Source of the DNA: Coriobacteriales bacterium
GTDB lineage: Bacteria > Actinomycetota > Coriobacteriia > Coriobacteriales > JAEZZM01
Assembly: GCA_029983705.1 (NCBI GenBank)
Contig: JASBYZ010000022.1
Location: 1-19,299 of the forward strand
DNA: 19,299 nt
Reading direction: 5' to 3'
Part shown: piece after piece, positions 1-6,744 of the stretch
Position numbering within the stretch: position 1 is the stretch's first letter
Layout: the number at the start of each line of letters is the position of its first letter
The notes under the pieces: generated by a model
The model's database searches: none
What the model was told of the DNA's origin: nothing
Seen by the model: the letters and a program-made list of their open reading frames with translations, nothing else
Position numbers and translations under genes: made by a program

Positions 1-594
1 CTACATGCTCAAATTGCTTCAGATAATGGAGAGTATGATATCACGGATGTTATTCAAGGCATCTCACAAAAAATGATTCGTCGTCACCCTCACGTTTTTG
101 GTGACATCGAAGACAAGCCAGAAAACCCTGATGAGGTCCTTAATTTATGGGATCAAGTTAAGCTTGAAGAACAAAAATCAAAACATACTGAGGATAAAAG
201 GGCTGGCCTTCTAGATAGCGTTCCAAACCATTTTCCAGCTCTGATGCAAGCTCAAAAAATCTCAAGAAAAGCGGTGAGCGCAGGCTTTGAGTGGAATAAC
301 ATGGATGACGTTTGGGATAAGGTTGCTGAAGAGATTCAGGAATTTAAAGATGCGCCTCAAGGGAGCTTAGATCAGGAGCTTGAGTTTGGTGACGTCTTAT
401 TTACCTTGGTAAATGTTGCACGAAAATCTGGAATTGATGCAGAAGCAGCACTTAAGAAAACTAACCAGAAATTTAAGCGCCGCTGGAGCATAATGGAAGA
501 GGCTGCCTGGGAAAGTGGCAGAGAAATCCAAGACCTATCAATTGATGAGCAAGAACAGCTGTGGCAATTAGCCAAAAAGAAGGAGAATGCTTAA
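1..594 (+). CDS. mazG: Nucleoside triphosphate pyrophosphohydrolase MazG, C-terminal part (5' end outside window)
   Basis: The frame is open from base 1, so this is the last 197 residues of a longer protein; the ATG at 73 is internal. MazG hydrolyses (d)NTPs to NMP and pyrophosphate in the cytoplasm and cleans the nucleotide pool. The first visible residues end a first MazG domain, with the family signature around KMIRRHPHVFGD (residues 25-36 of the fragment). A second domain follows with the metal-binding EEIQEF stretch and an ExxD helix (EFGDVLF), then a KF(K)RRW helix typical of the C-terminal domain. E. coli MazG is about 263 aa, so roughly a quarter is missing upstream. The stop codon abuts the enolase start with no gap, so the two are probably co-transcribed and translationally coupled. 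The mazG-eno adjacency is typical of Actinobacteria. Confidence 0.93.
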   Translation, partial: LHAQIASDNGEYDITDVIQGISQKMIRRHPHVFGDIEDKPENPDEVLNLWDQVKLEEQKSKHTEDKRAGLLDSVPNHFPALMQAQKISRKAVSAGFEWNNMDDVWDKVAEEIQEFKDAPQGSLDQELEFGDVLFTLVNVARKSGIDAEAALKKTNQKFKRRWSIMEEAAWESGREIQDLSIDEQEQLWQLAKKKENA

Positions 595-1890
595 ATGAGC
601 GAGATTATTGACATTCATGCACGCGAAATTTTAGATTCACGCGGCAACCCAACTGTTGAAGTGGATGCCTATCTTTTTGACGGCTCTTTTGGTAGGGCCA
701 AGGTACCTTCTGGAGCTTCTACCGGAGAGCATGAAGCTGTAGAGCTAAGAGATGGCGACAAGGGTCGCTACCTTGGTAAGGGTGTTTCAAAGGCAGTAGC
801 CTTTGTAAATGAGGACATTGCCGATGAGATCATTGGCTTTGATGCTCAAGACCAGCGTGCAATAGATAAGCTCTTAATTGAACTTGACGGCACAGAAAAC
901 AAATCAAAGCTTGGAGCTAATGCGCTGCTTGGCGTGTCAATGGCAGTTGCTAATGCACAAGCACAGTCAAATGAGCTGCTACTCTATAAATATTTAGGGG
1001 GCGCAAACGCTCACGTTTTACCAGTTCCTATGATGAATATTCTTAACGGTGGTGCTCACGCAGATAATACGGTTGATTTTCAGGAATACATGATTATGCC
1101 AGTAGGCGCTGAAACCTTTGCAGAGGCCTTAAGATGGTGCGCAGAAATCTATCATAAACTTAAGGAAATTCTTAAAAAAGATGGCCTTTCAAATGCAGTG
1201 GGCGATGAGGGTGGTTTTGCACCAAATCTTTCAAGCAATGAAGATCCCCTCAAGTATATTTCACGCGCATGTGAAGAGGCGGGTTATAAGCTTGGCGAGC
1301 AGATTGCCTTTGCACTTGACCCAGCATCATCAGAGTTTTATGACAAAGAGGAAAAATTGTATAAGCTTACTGGTGAGGGCAAAGAACTCAGTGGCGAAGA
1401 ACTTGCTCACTTTTATAAAGAGCTTTGCGATAAGTACCCAATTATCTCAATTGAAGACGGTATGGCAGAAGATGACTGGGATGGCTGGAAAGCACTTACT
1501 GATTTACTTGGTAAGCGTATCCAGCTAGTTGGTGATGACCTATTTGTTACTAACAGTAAGCGCTTAAAAATGGGAATTGAAAAAGGTATTGCAAATGCAA
1601 TTCTAATCAAGGTAAATCAGATTGGTAGTGTAAGTGAGGCGCTTGATTGCATTTCTATGGCAAAACAGGCTGGCTATGGTGTAGTTATTTCACACAGATC
1701 TGGTGAGACTGAAGACACCTTTATTGCTGATTTATCAGTAGCTGTAAACGCAGGTCAAATTAAAACTGGTGCTCCTTGTAGAAGCGAGCGCGTGGCAAAA
1801 TATAACCAACTTCTAAGAATCGAAGAAGAACTTGGAGACCAGGCGCAGTTTTTGGGAAAATCAGTATTTTATAATGTGAAAGAACATTAA
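595..1890 (+). CDS. eno: Enolase (phosphopyruvate hydratase)
   Basis: Converts 2-phosphoglycerate to phosphoenolpyruvate in glycolysis; a cytoplasmic Mg-dependent enzyme, often also found on cell surfaces. At 431 aa it is the normal family length. Visible hallmarks are the SGASTGEHEA loop near residue 40, the general acid/base region GDEGGFAPN (E205), metal ligands in SIEDGMAEDDW (E287) and GDDLF (D314), the catalytic lysine in LIKVNQIGS (K339), and the SHRSGETED loop (residues 366-374). No catalytic residue appears to be missing. The ATG follows the mazG stop immediately; GGAG inside the mazG 3' end (about 582-585) acts as ribosome binding site. No separate promoter is needed, although an internal one inside mazG cannot be excluded. 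Confidence 0.98.
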   Translation: MSEIIDIHAREILDSRGNPTVEVDAYLFDGSFGRAKVPSGASTGEHEAVELRDGDKGRYLGKGVSKAVAFVNEDIADEIIGFDAQDQRAIDKLLIELDGTENKSKLGANALLGVSMAVANAQAQSNELLLYKYLGGANAHVLPVPMMNILNGGAHADNTVDFQEYMIMPVGAETFAEALRWCAEIYHKLKEILKKDGLSNAVGDEGGFAPNLSSNEDPLKYISRACEEAGYKLGEQIAFALDPASSEFYDKEEKLYKLTGEGKELSGEELAHFYKELCDKYPIISIEDGMAEDDWDGWKALTDLLGKRIQLVGDDLFVTNSKRLKMGIEKGIANAILIKVNQIGSVSEALDCISMAKQAGYGVVISHRSGETEDTFIADLSVAVNAGQIKTGAPCRSERVAKYNQLLRIEEELGDQAQFLGKSVFYNVKEH

Positions 1891-1964
1891 GGCAGTAAAT
1901 ATTTGCTAGACTGTAGTTCACTTGACTTTCTATACTGGCTTGATTTGGAGTATTAACGCAGCTT

Positions 1965-2882
1965 ATGGCCATAGGTCCCGAACATAATAAAAGTCCCAAA
2001 GCGTCACGCTTTGGGACTAAATCAAATGGCAATCATGCTGAGAAACCTGAGTATGTGCCTAAGGGCATGAACTCAAGGCGCCCGCGTGCAAAAACTCCTT
2101 CAGATACTCAAGAAAGTCCTCAATCACCAGGTAAAGAACCTCAGACTACTTTAAAATCTGGTACAAAAAGAAAGCCTGAAAAAGAAATAAAACCGCCAGC
2201 AGATACTCAAGCGCAAGAGCCTAAGCCAAGAGAAGCAAAGCACTTTAAAGAAAGTGCAAAAGAGGGCTTTTCTAAGGCTAAACATGCGGGCTCAAAGGCT
2301 AAGTCTGCAGCTAAGCGTACAGGTAGTGTTTTGCTTAGCATTCCAGCATTTTTTGCTGGTGCTTATAAAAAAGTTAAAGACTTTATCGACAACGATCCTA
2401 AGGCCCAGAGCGCATCAGGAAATAAACCAAATAAGTTTGCAAACTTTTTTAGAAACAATCTAGTATTTATACTTGTGTCCACGGGCCTGCTTATAATGGC
2501 ATTTCTTGCTATATATTTTCCTGCCAAAGATTACTATGTAGCCTATAGGCACAATGAACGCTTACAATATGAATACGTTGAAAATATGCAACGTAATAAA
2601 AAAATTGAAGACCGCGTAAAAAATCTACAGACTCCTGAGGGAATTGAAGACTATGCGCGCAAAGAACTTAATATGGTTAAACCAGGTGAGAATTCTGTAA
2701 ACGTTGTTGGCGGGCCTGAAGAATCAGAAACCGCACAACCACCTGCCGTGGTTGAACGTATTCCGCAAGGTTCAGGAACAGCGCCGTCAAATTGGAAGAC
2801 TCGCTTTTTAGATTTCTTTTTTGGTGTAGGAGATACATCAACGGGTAAAAGTGACCCAGACAAGAACAGTAATGGAGAATAA
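1965..2882 (+). CDS. FtsB/DivIC-family septum formation initiator protein with long basic N-terminal tail
   Basis: Predicted bitopic division protein of 305 aa. Residues 1-160 are low-complexity, rich in Lys, Pro, Ser and Gln, and probably disordered in the cytoplasm. A single membrane helix spans about residues 166-186, followed by a coiled coil (about 190-225) and a QTPEGIEDYARKEL motif. The last motif is the family signature of FtsB/DivIC, which joins FtsL and FtsQ/DivIB in the divisome. Position between eno and ppx matches the actinobacterial FtsB-like gene (Rv1024 context in M. tuberculosis). The first ATG is used because a stop lies 24 nt upstream in frame, but the only Shine-Dalgarno (GGAG, 1947-1950) is 14 nt away, which is long. 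A perfect hairpin lies just inside the coding start (see 1992-2018). A later start, GTG 2055 or ATG 2067, is possible but has worse ribosome binding sites. Confidence 0.85.
   Translation: MAIGPEHNKSPKASRFGTKSNGNHAEKPEYVPKGMNSRRPRAKTPSDTQESPQSPGKEPQTTLKSGTKRKPEKEIKPPADTQAQEPKPREAKHFKESAKEGFSKAKHAGSKAKSAAKRTGSVLLSIPAFFAGAYKKVKDFIDNDPKAQSASGNKPNKFANFFRNNLVFILVSTGLLIMAFLAIYFPAKDYYVAYRHNERLQYEYVENMQRNKKIEDRVKNLQTPEGIEDYARKELNMVKPGENSVNVVGGPEESETAQPPAVVERIPQGSGTAPSNWKTRFLDFFFGVGDTSTGKSDPDKNSNGE
1992..2018. repeat. Perfect 12-bp inverted repeat with 3-nt loop
   Basis: AGTCCCAAAGCG (1992-2003) and its exact complement (2007-2018) are separated by TCA. It lies 27 nt inside the ftsB-like coding sequence. 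On the + strand no T-run follows. On the minus strand the stem is followed by TTTTATT, so it has the shape of a factor-independent terminator facing the other way, although I see no convincing minus-strand gene for it. Confidence 0.8.
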
Positions 2883-2886
2883 GTAC

Positions 2887-3879
2887 ATGTCTGACTATCA
2901 CATAGGTATTATTGATATCGGAACGGTTTCAACTCGATTATTTATTGGTACCTCAAGCGAAGGTCATATTAGTACCTTGCTTCGTCGCTCAGAAATTACT
3001 GACCTTGGACAAGGAAGATCAGTTTCTTCCTATCTTACTTCTGAGGCAGTAGCAAGAACAGTCAATCAGGTTAAAGAGTATGTTCAAATACTTAAAGAGC
3101 AGTCTTTAGATGCAGTAATATGCACGCTTACGAGCGCTGCTCGTGACGCTGATAATATCGATGAAATTCTTAAGCCACTTGAAGAGCTTGGACTTAAGCC
3201 TCAAGTTATCATCGGAGAAATTGAGGCACGTCTCTCATTTTTAGGAGTGAGTGCAGACTTTCCTGATGAGCGCATATTGGTGCTTGATATTGGCGGCGGT
3301 TCAACAGAGGTCTCAATTGGTTCTTATTCAACAGAAACAGAAGATGAGCCTTACGACTTAGAATACGTACGCTCTTTTGATGTGGGATGTAGGCGTGTAA
3401 CTGAGCTTTTCTTTAAAACAGATCCTCCAAGCGCAGAAGAGCTTGATGCTGCTCGTGCTTGGGCTCATGAAGAGTTTGGCTCAAGTCTGGAAGACTTAGA
3501 ACGAGTAAACAGACTTGTATGTGTAGGCGGATCTTCTACTTCGCTTGTAGCAGTACAAAAGCAGCTTGAGCCCTACGATCCAAAACAGGTGCACCTTGCT
3601 GTGCTTGAAGGCGGGCAAGTTTCCGATTTACTTGAGGAGCTTTCTTCACTTCCAGAACGCGAACGTGCTCAGCTAAAGGGCTTACAAGAAAAACGTGCTC
3701 CAGTTATTGTTGCCGGTGCACTTATTCTTGAATTGTTTATGGGAATGGGTGGATTTAGTGAGCTTTCTGTAAGCGAGTCTGACACCCTTTTAGGAATTGT
3801 TAAGCACTTAAGCATGCAGCTTGAAGGTAAAGAAAGTTTATTTGACTGGAAAGTTGAATATTCAAGCTCATTTAAATAA
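2887..3879 (+). CDS. Ppx/GppA family phosphatase (exopolyphosphatase-like)
   Basis: A 330-aa actin-fold (ASKHA) phosphohydrolase, the size of the two-subdomain actinobacterial Ppx proteins that lack the long C-terminal domains of E. coli Ppx. Family activity is release of phosphate from polyphosphate or hydrolysis of pppGpp/ppGpp; the substrate cannot be told from sequence. Visible motifs: phosphate-1 loop IDIGTVSTR (residues 9-17), TSAARDADN, the GEIEARLSFLGV segment containing the expected catalytic glutamate, phosphate-2 loop LDIGGGSTEV, and GGSSTS near the C-terminal subdomain. The first loop has Val where the family usually has Asn. ATG 2887 is chosen because GGAG at 2874-2877 lies 9 nt upstream and the protein then begins directly at the domain; an in-frame open extension reaches back to 2851. 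The stop of the upstream gene lies 5 nt before this start. Confidence 0.9.
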   Translation: MSDYHIGIIDIGTVSTRLFIGTSSEGHISTLLRRSEITDLGQGRSVSSYLTSEAVARTVNQVKEYVQILKEQSLDAVICTLTSAARDADNIDEILKPLEELGLKPQVIIGEIEARLSFLGVSADFPDERILVLDIGGGSTEVSIGSYSTETEDEPYDLEYVRSFDVGCRRVTELFFKTDPPSAEELDAARAWAHEEFGSSLEDLERVNRLVCVGGSSTSLVAVQKQLEPYDPKQVHLAVLEGGQVSDLLEELSSLPERERAQLKGLQEKRAPVIVAGALILELFMGMGGFSELSVSESDTLLGIVKHLSMQLEGKESLFDWKVEYSSSFK

Positions 3880-3887
3880 GTAAAGCC

Positions 3888-3930
3888 AAAGAGCTAAATT
3901 CTTCAGAGTAGGAATTTAGCTCTTTTAGTA
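3888..3930 (+). terminator. Factor-independent terminator after ppx
   Basis: AAAGAGCTAAATTC (3888-3901) pairs perfectly over 14 bp with 3912-3925 across a 10-nt loop and runs into TTTTAGTATT. It closes the mazG-eno-ftsB-ppx operon. Confidence 0.9.
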
Positions 3931-4150
3931 TTGCTATTAAAAAGTCTTATATTCTCAACATAATCCATAAAATAATTTGATTTAATTGAAAAAATTAATG
4001 TGAAATATACAAGCAATAAATAAAATCTATTAAAAAATAATTAAATAGAATATTATAAAGCAATTCAAAAGCACTATAATTACGAAATTGTCATTAAATT
4101 GGTAGCAATTAATTAATACCTTTGAAGAGAGAATTTGTAGGAGTGATGAA
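3931..4150. promoter_or_regulatory. Very AT-rich leader region upstream of the surface-protein gene
   Basis: About 220 bases made almost entirely of A and T, clearly richer in AT than the flanking genes. A consensus -10 hexamer TATAAT sits at 4075-4080, but no good -35 lies 16-18 nt upstream; the best there is ATTATA. A second weak pair is TTGTCA (4088-4093) with TAATAC (4114-4119), at 20 nt spacing. The ribosome binding site AGGAG (4139-4143) serves the ATG at 4151. No ORF or RNA gene is visible here. Confidence 0.4.
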
Positions 4151-6118
4151 ATGAATTGTGATAGATACCAATTAAGTCCAAAAGTGTTTATGTTTGGAGC
4201 TTCGAGTGCTTTAATTGCCGCACTCGCTTTACCAGCTTCTTTTGCCTATGCTGAAAGCGTGCCTGTTGCAGATAATCAAGGTGCACCGAGCGAACTTAAC
4301 GTATCTAAGCCCCAAGATAATGAAGGCATTGAAAAGGATAAAAAGGCTACTTATCATAAGGAAAATGCAGCTGGCTCTAGTGAGCTTGCTGATGATTCTG
4401 CAGAGAAAAATACAATCGAGACTAAAGATTTTAAAAATCCTGATCTTGAGATATTGCCTGATAACCTTGGTTCAAAAAAACTAGATAATCCAAATCTACT
4501 TTCAAATACCTTTGATGAAGGCAAATCTTTGGATAAAGACAGTGCAAAGCCTTATTCAGTACTTGACGAAAAAAATTATCCCGGAACAAATAATACGGTT
4601 ATTAATAATGCTGATGAGTTTGGATGGAAAATGGCCGGTGGAGCTGTGTCAATTTCTAAAGAAGGTAAAGCCTATAAAGAAGGCAGTGGAGAAATAGTTA
4701 ACCCAGATAACAAGAAAAATATTATCTGGCTTGGCAAATACTTTTCAGAAGGAAGCTTCCCACAGTCTGCACCTGGTGTAGAAGAATCTGATGCCAGAAG
4801 GCATATAGGTAATGCCCATACAATGCCAAAAGAAACCAAATTTTCTTATGCTTCAGGCTGGTTTAAACACGATGAGAAAAAACCCTGGAAGTGGAATCCA
4901 TGTGCAGAAGGCGATGAGGGTGCAACTTATTTTGAAAGCCCTGTAGGTAAATCTTTTGGTATATACAATGTGCTAGTTAAAGCAGAGTTTCCAGATAAGA
5001 CTTTTTGGCATATGAAAGCTGCTGCTAAAGTTGAAGCACGCTATAACATGGGCGTAGTTCAAGACATCAAAGTAACCCCAGGTAGTGAGCTTGTGCCCAC
5101 ACCATCTTGGATTTCAAACGGTAACAAAAATGGCGTAGATCAATTGCAAGTGTTTATTTATGACGCAAAAGATTTTGACTTAAGAAAAGTAGAGTGGGAG
5201 CGCAATAAGCTCAAACCAATATTTGCCTATACAACCACTCATGAAGCTGCAGGTAAGCAGGGTCTTGTTTGGAAAGTTCCAGAGAAAGTAAATCGTATCT
5301 TTGTTCGCTTTAATGAGGCAAATAGATCAGCTGATCATACGGGCTTAGAGAATAAAAGTATGGTAGCTCTCTCAGGCTTTACGGGTGCACATGTTACAAG
5401 TGGTTCGCACTTGCTATTAGAAACTTCTGATAAAAACGACATTAGAAAACAAATTTGGAACAAGCTCTTTAATTATGAGTTCAATTTAATAAATTATGGT
5501 TATGCTCCCGTTGCAAAAGGTGTATTTACAGCTAACCTTCCCGAGGGTATGACAGTTGAGAAAATAAAGTTTATTCTTGGCGATAAAGAAGTTCTTGGCA
5601 CCATTAAAGATGGAACAGTAAAAGTTGGTCTGTCTAAAATTGAGGTTGGAGAGAAAGCGCGCATAGTCTTTTACGATGTTAAGGCTAATAAGGCAGGTCT
5701 TTGGAAGCTCTTAAATCCTCAGTTGGCTTATGATACTTTTGCGACAAATGGTGCTTATGCACAAGACTATCTTCTAGCTGAAGGTAAAGATTTCCATCTT
5801 TTACAAACTTATAATATTGGTATTTTAACTAATAAAGCTGAAGCTCCATCAAACGGTTGTCTTCATTTTGCGACATTAAGCCCTGAAGGCGCTCAAGCTG
5901 AATACACTGGCTCTTATAGCAAGAATGTAACTATTAATGATCCGCAAGAAGAGCCTGCTGGAAAACATTTTGCCGAGCCTGTTGTTAAGAAATCTGCAGT
6001 ACTACCAAAAACCTCTGATCAATCAGGTATGAATGCAGGTCTCTTAGCTTCATTTGGTACTATTCTTATGGGTTTAGGTATTTTTTCAAACAAAAAATTT
6101 AAGAATAAAAATATTTAA
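4151..6118 (+). CDS. LPXTG-type (LPKTS) cell-wall anchored surface protein, function unknown
   Basis: A secreted 655-aa protein. Residues 1-34 are a signal peptide (basic start, Ala/Leu core, AYA|E cleavage). Residues 35-140 are a low-complexity Asp/Lys/Ser/Asn stalk. Residues about 150-600 form a globular region rich in aromatics with probable beta-sandwich parts, which I do not recognise. The C-terminus is a sorting signal: LPKTS at 618-622, a hydrophobic helix of about 20 residues and the basic tail KKFKNKNI. The fifth motif residue is Ser instead of Gly, a variant used by some sortases. An adhesin or host-factor binding role is inference only. AGGAG at 4139-4143 with 7-nt spacing supports the start. 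The gene has its own AT-rich leader and is isolated between the ppx terminator and a tRNA gene, so it is probably monocistronic. No sortase lies in the window. Confidence 0.88.
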   Translation: MNCDRYQLSPKVFMFGASSALIAALALPASFAYAESVPVADNQGAPSELNVSKPQDNEGIEKDKKATYHKENAAGSSELADDSAEKNTIETKDFKNPDLEILPDNLGSKKLDNPNLLSNTFDEGKSLDKDSAKPYSVLDEKNYPGTNNTVINNADEFGWKMAGGAVSISKEGKAYKEGSGEIVNPDNKKNIIWLGKYFSEGSFPQSAPGVEESDARRHIGNAHTMPKETKFSYASGWFKHDEKKPWKWNPCAEGDEGATYFESPVGKSFGIYNVLVKAEFPDKTFWHMKAAAKVEARYNMGVVQDIKVTPGSELVPTPSWISNGNKNGVDQLQVFIYDAKDFDLRKVEWERNKLKPIFAYTTTHEAAGKQGLVWKVPEKVNRIFVRFNEANRSADHTGLENKSMVALSGFTGAHVTSGSHLLLETSDKNDIRKQIWNKLFNYEFNLINYGYAPVAKGVFTANLPEGMTVEKIKFILGDKEVLGTIKDGTVKVGLSKIEVGEKARIVFYDVKANKAGLWKLLNPQLAYDTFATNGAYAQDYLLAEGKDFHLLQTYNIGILTNKAEAPSNGCLHFATLSPEGAQAEYTGSYSKNVTINDPQEEPAGKHFAEPVVKKSAVLPKTSDQSGMNAGLLASFGTILMGLGIFSNKKFKNKNI

Positions 6119-6138
6119 GCTCAATTACTGAACTATCT

Positions 6139-6193
6139 TTGCGGAGCGCTTAAGTAAATCCTGTAATAATACGCAGGAGCAGGCGCTCCGCAA
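6139..6193. repeat. Long stem-loop downstream of the surface-protein gene
   Basis: TTGCGGAGCGC (6139-6149) pairs perfectly with 6183-6193, and an inner TCCTG/CAGGA stem (6159-6163 with 6174-6178) lies within it. There is no T-run on either side, so it is not a classical terminator. It may still end or protect the surface-protein mRNA, since it is the only strong structure before the tRNA promoter. Confidence 0.6.
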
Positions 6194-6219
6194 TAATTAC
6201 GAACTCGTAAATTTCTCGC

Positions 6220-6247
6220 TTTACAAGCTGCAGATTTGCGCTATAAT
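6220..6247 (+). promoter_or_regulatory. Promoter of tRNA-Leu
   Basis: A -35 hexamer TTTACA (6220-6225) and a consensus -10 TATAAT (6242-6247) are separated by 16 nt. The expected start is near 6254, a few bases before the mature tRNA. Confidence 0.65.
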
Positions 6248-6260
6248 AAATTACCTGTTT

Positions 6261-6345
6261 GGGGGCGTGGCGGAATAGGCATACGCAGAGGACTTAAAAT
6301 CCTCCGTCTCACGACATGCGGGTTCGACTCCCGCCGCCCCCACCA
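6261..6345 (+). tRNA. tRNA-Leu (anticodon UAA), CCA encoded
   Basis: A complete class II cloverleaf. The acceptor GGGGGCG (6261-6267) pairs with CGCCCCC (6335-6341), and the discriminator A is followed by a genomically encoded CCA. The D-stem is GCG/CGC. The anticodon stem GAGGA/TCCTC encloses the loop CTTAAAA, giving anticodon UAA (reads UUA). A long leucine-type variable arm and the T-arm GCGGG-TTCGACT-CCCGC follow. Its 3' end lies only 6 nt from the stop of the convergent small gene. Confidence 0.96.
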
Positions 6346-6351
6346 CCTCTT

Positions 6352-6549
6352 TTATTTAAACAAATCAAAAATACTGAAGCTTGTCTTCTTATAAATCTTA
6401 TTATAGAGCGCACGTTTAGGATGTAATAATCCCATTCCTTTTGTGCCATACATAGGATTAATTGCTTTTTTAGCCTTACGCTTTAAACTACCTGTGGTTC
6501 TTGCTTTAAAAGATCTTTTAAGACTTGGCTTTCTTATTCCAAACTTCAT
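6352..6549 (-). CDS. Small, very basic conserved protein of phage-like type
   Basis: A 65-aa minus-strand gene, about one third Lys+Arg. The ribosome binding site AAGGAGGT (6562-6555 on the minus strand) is near perfect, 5 nt from the ATG, which is strong evidence that the gene is real. The middle (ARTTG, K-rich stretch, then INPMYGTKGMG and P-K-x-A-x-YNKIYKKT) recalls short uncharacterised proteins seen in Firmicutes phages and integrative elements; that is from memory, not a search. No membrane segment or cysteine is present. The charge suggests nucleic-acid binding or a ribosome-associated role, but this is speculation. A 10-bp inverted repeat (6557-6566 with 6592-6601) would pair the Shine-Dalgarno with an upstream CTCCTT in its mRNA. 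It converges on tRNA-Leu, a usual integration target, so it may be a remnant of an integrated element. Confidence 0.75.
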   Translation of the reverse strand: MKFGIRKPSLKRSFKARTTGSLKRKAKKAINPMYGTKGMGLLHPKRALYNKIYKKTSFSIFDLFK

Positions 6550-6556
6550 AGCCTAC

Positions 6557-6601
6557 CTCCTTATAAAGTCTAGTTATTTGTAAGTGTAGTCTTATAAGGA
6601 G
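6557..6601 (-). promoter_or_regulatory. Inverted repeat sequestering the Shine-Dalgarno of the 65-aa gene
   Basis: CTCCTTATAA (6557-6566) and TTATAAGGAG (6592-6601) are perfect 10-bp complements 25 nt apart. In the minus-strand transcript the 3' arm contains AAGGAG of the ribosome binding site and the 5' arm contains its complement, so folding would block initiation. This holds only if transcription starts beyond 6601. Confidence 0.5.
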
Positions 6602-6672
6602 ATAAATCTACTCTTTAAATCACCAGTTTTAGCTTTAAGATTTCTTTAACATACAAAATCATAGAGGGCCTT

Positions 6673-6699
6673 TTGAATCATTTTGATATGCGATACTAT
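6673..6699 (+). promoter_or_regulatory. Possible promoter of the DUF4300-type lipoprotein gene
   Basis: TTGAAT (6673-6678) and TACTAT (6694-6699) are spaced 15 nt. This is a weak match, but it lies at a sensible distance (about 40 nt of leader) from the ATG at 6745. Confidence 0.28.
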
Positions 6700-6744
6700 G
6701 GATAAGTTAATCAATTACTTTTATCTCTGGAGAATTTTAAACAC

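Noticed and set aside
1760..2032. Minus-strand ORF crossing the eno-ftsB junction that could use the 1992-2018 hairpin
   Set aside because: No ribosome binding site or recognisable protein; it lies opposite eno and the ftsB start.
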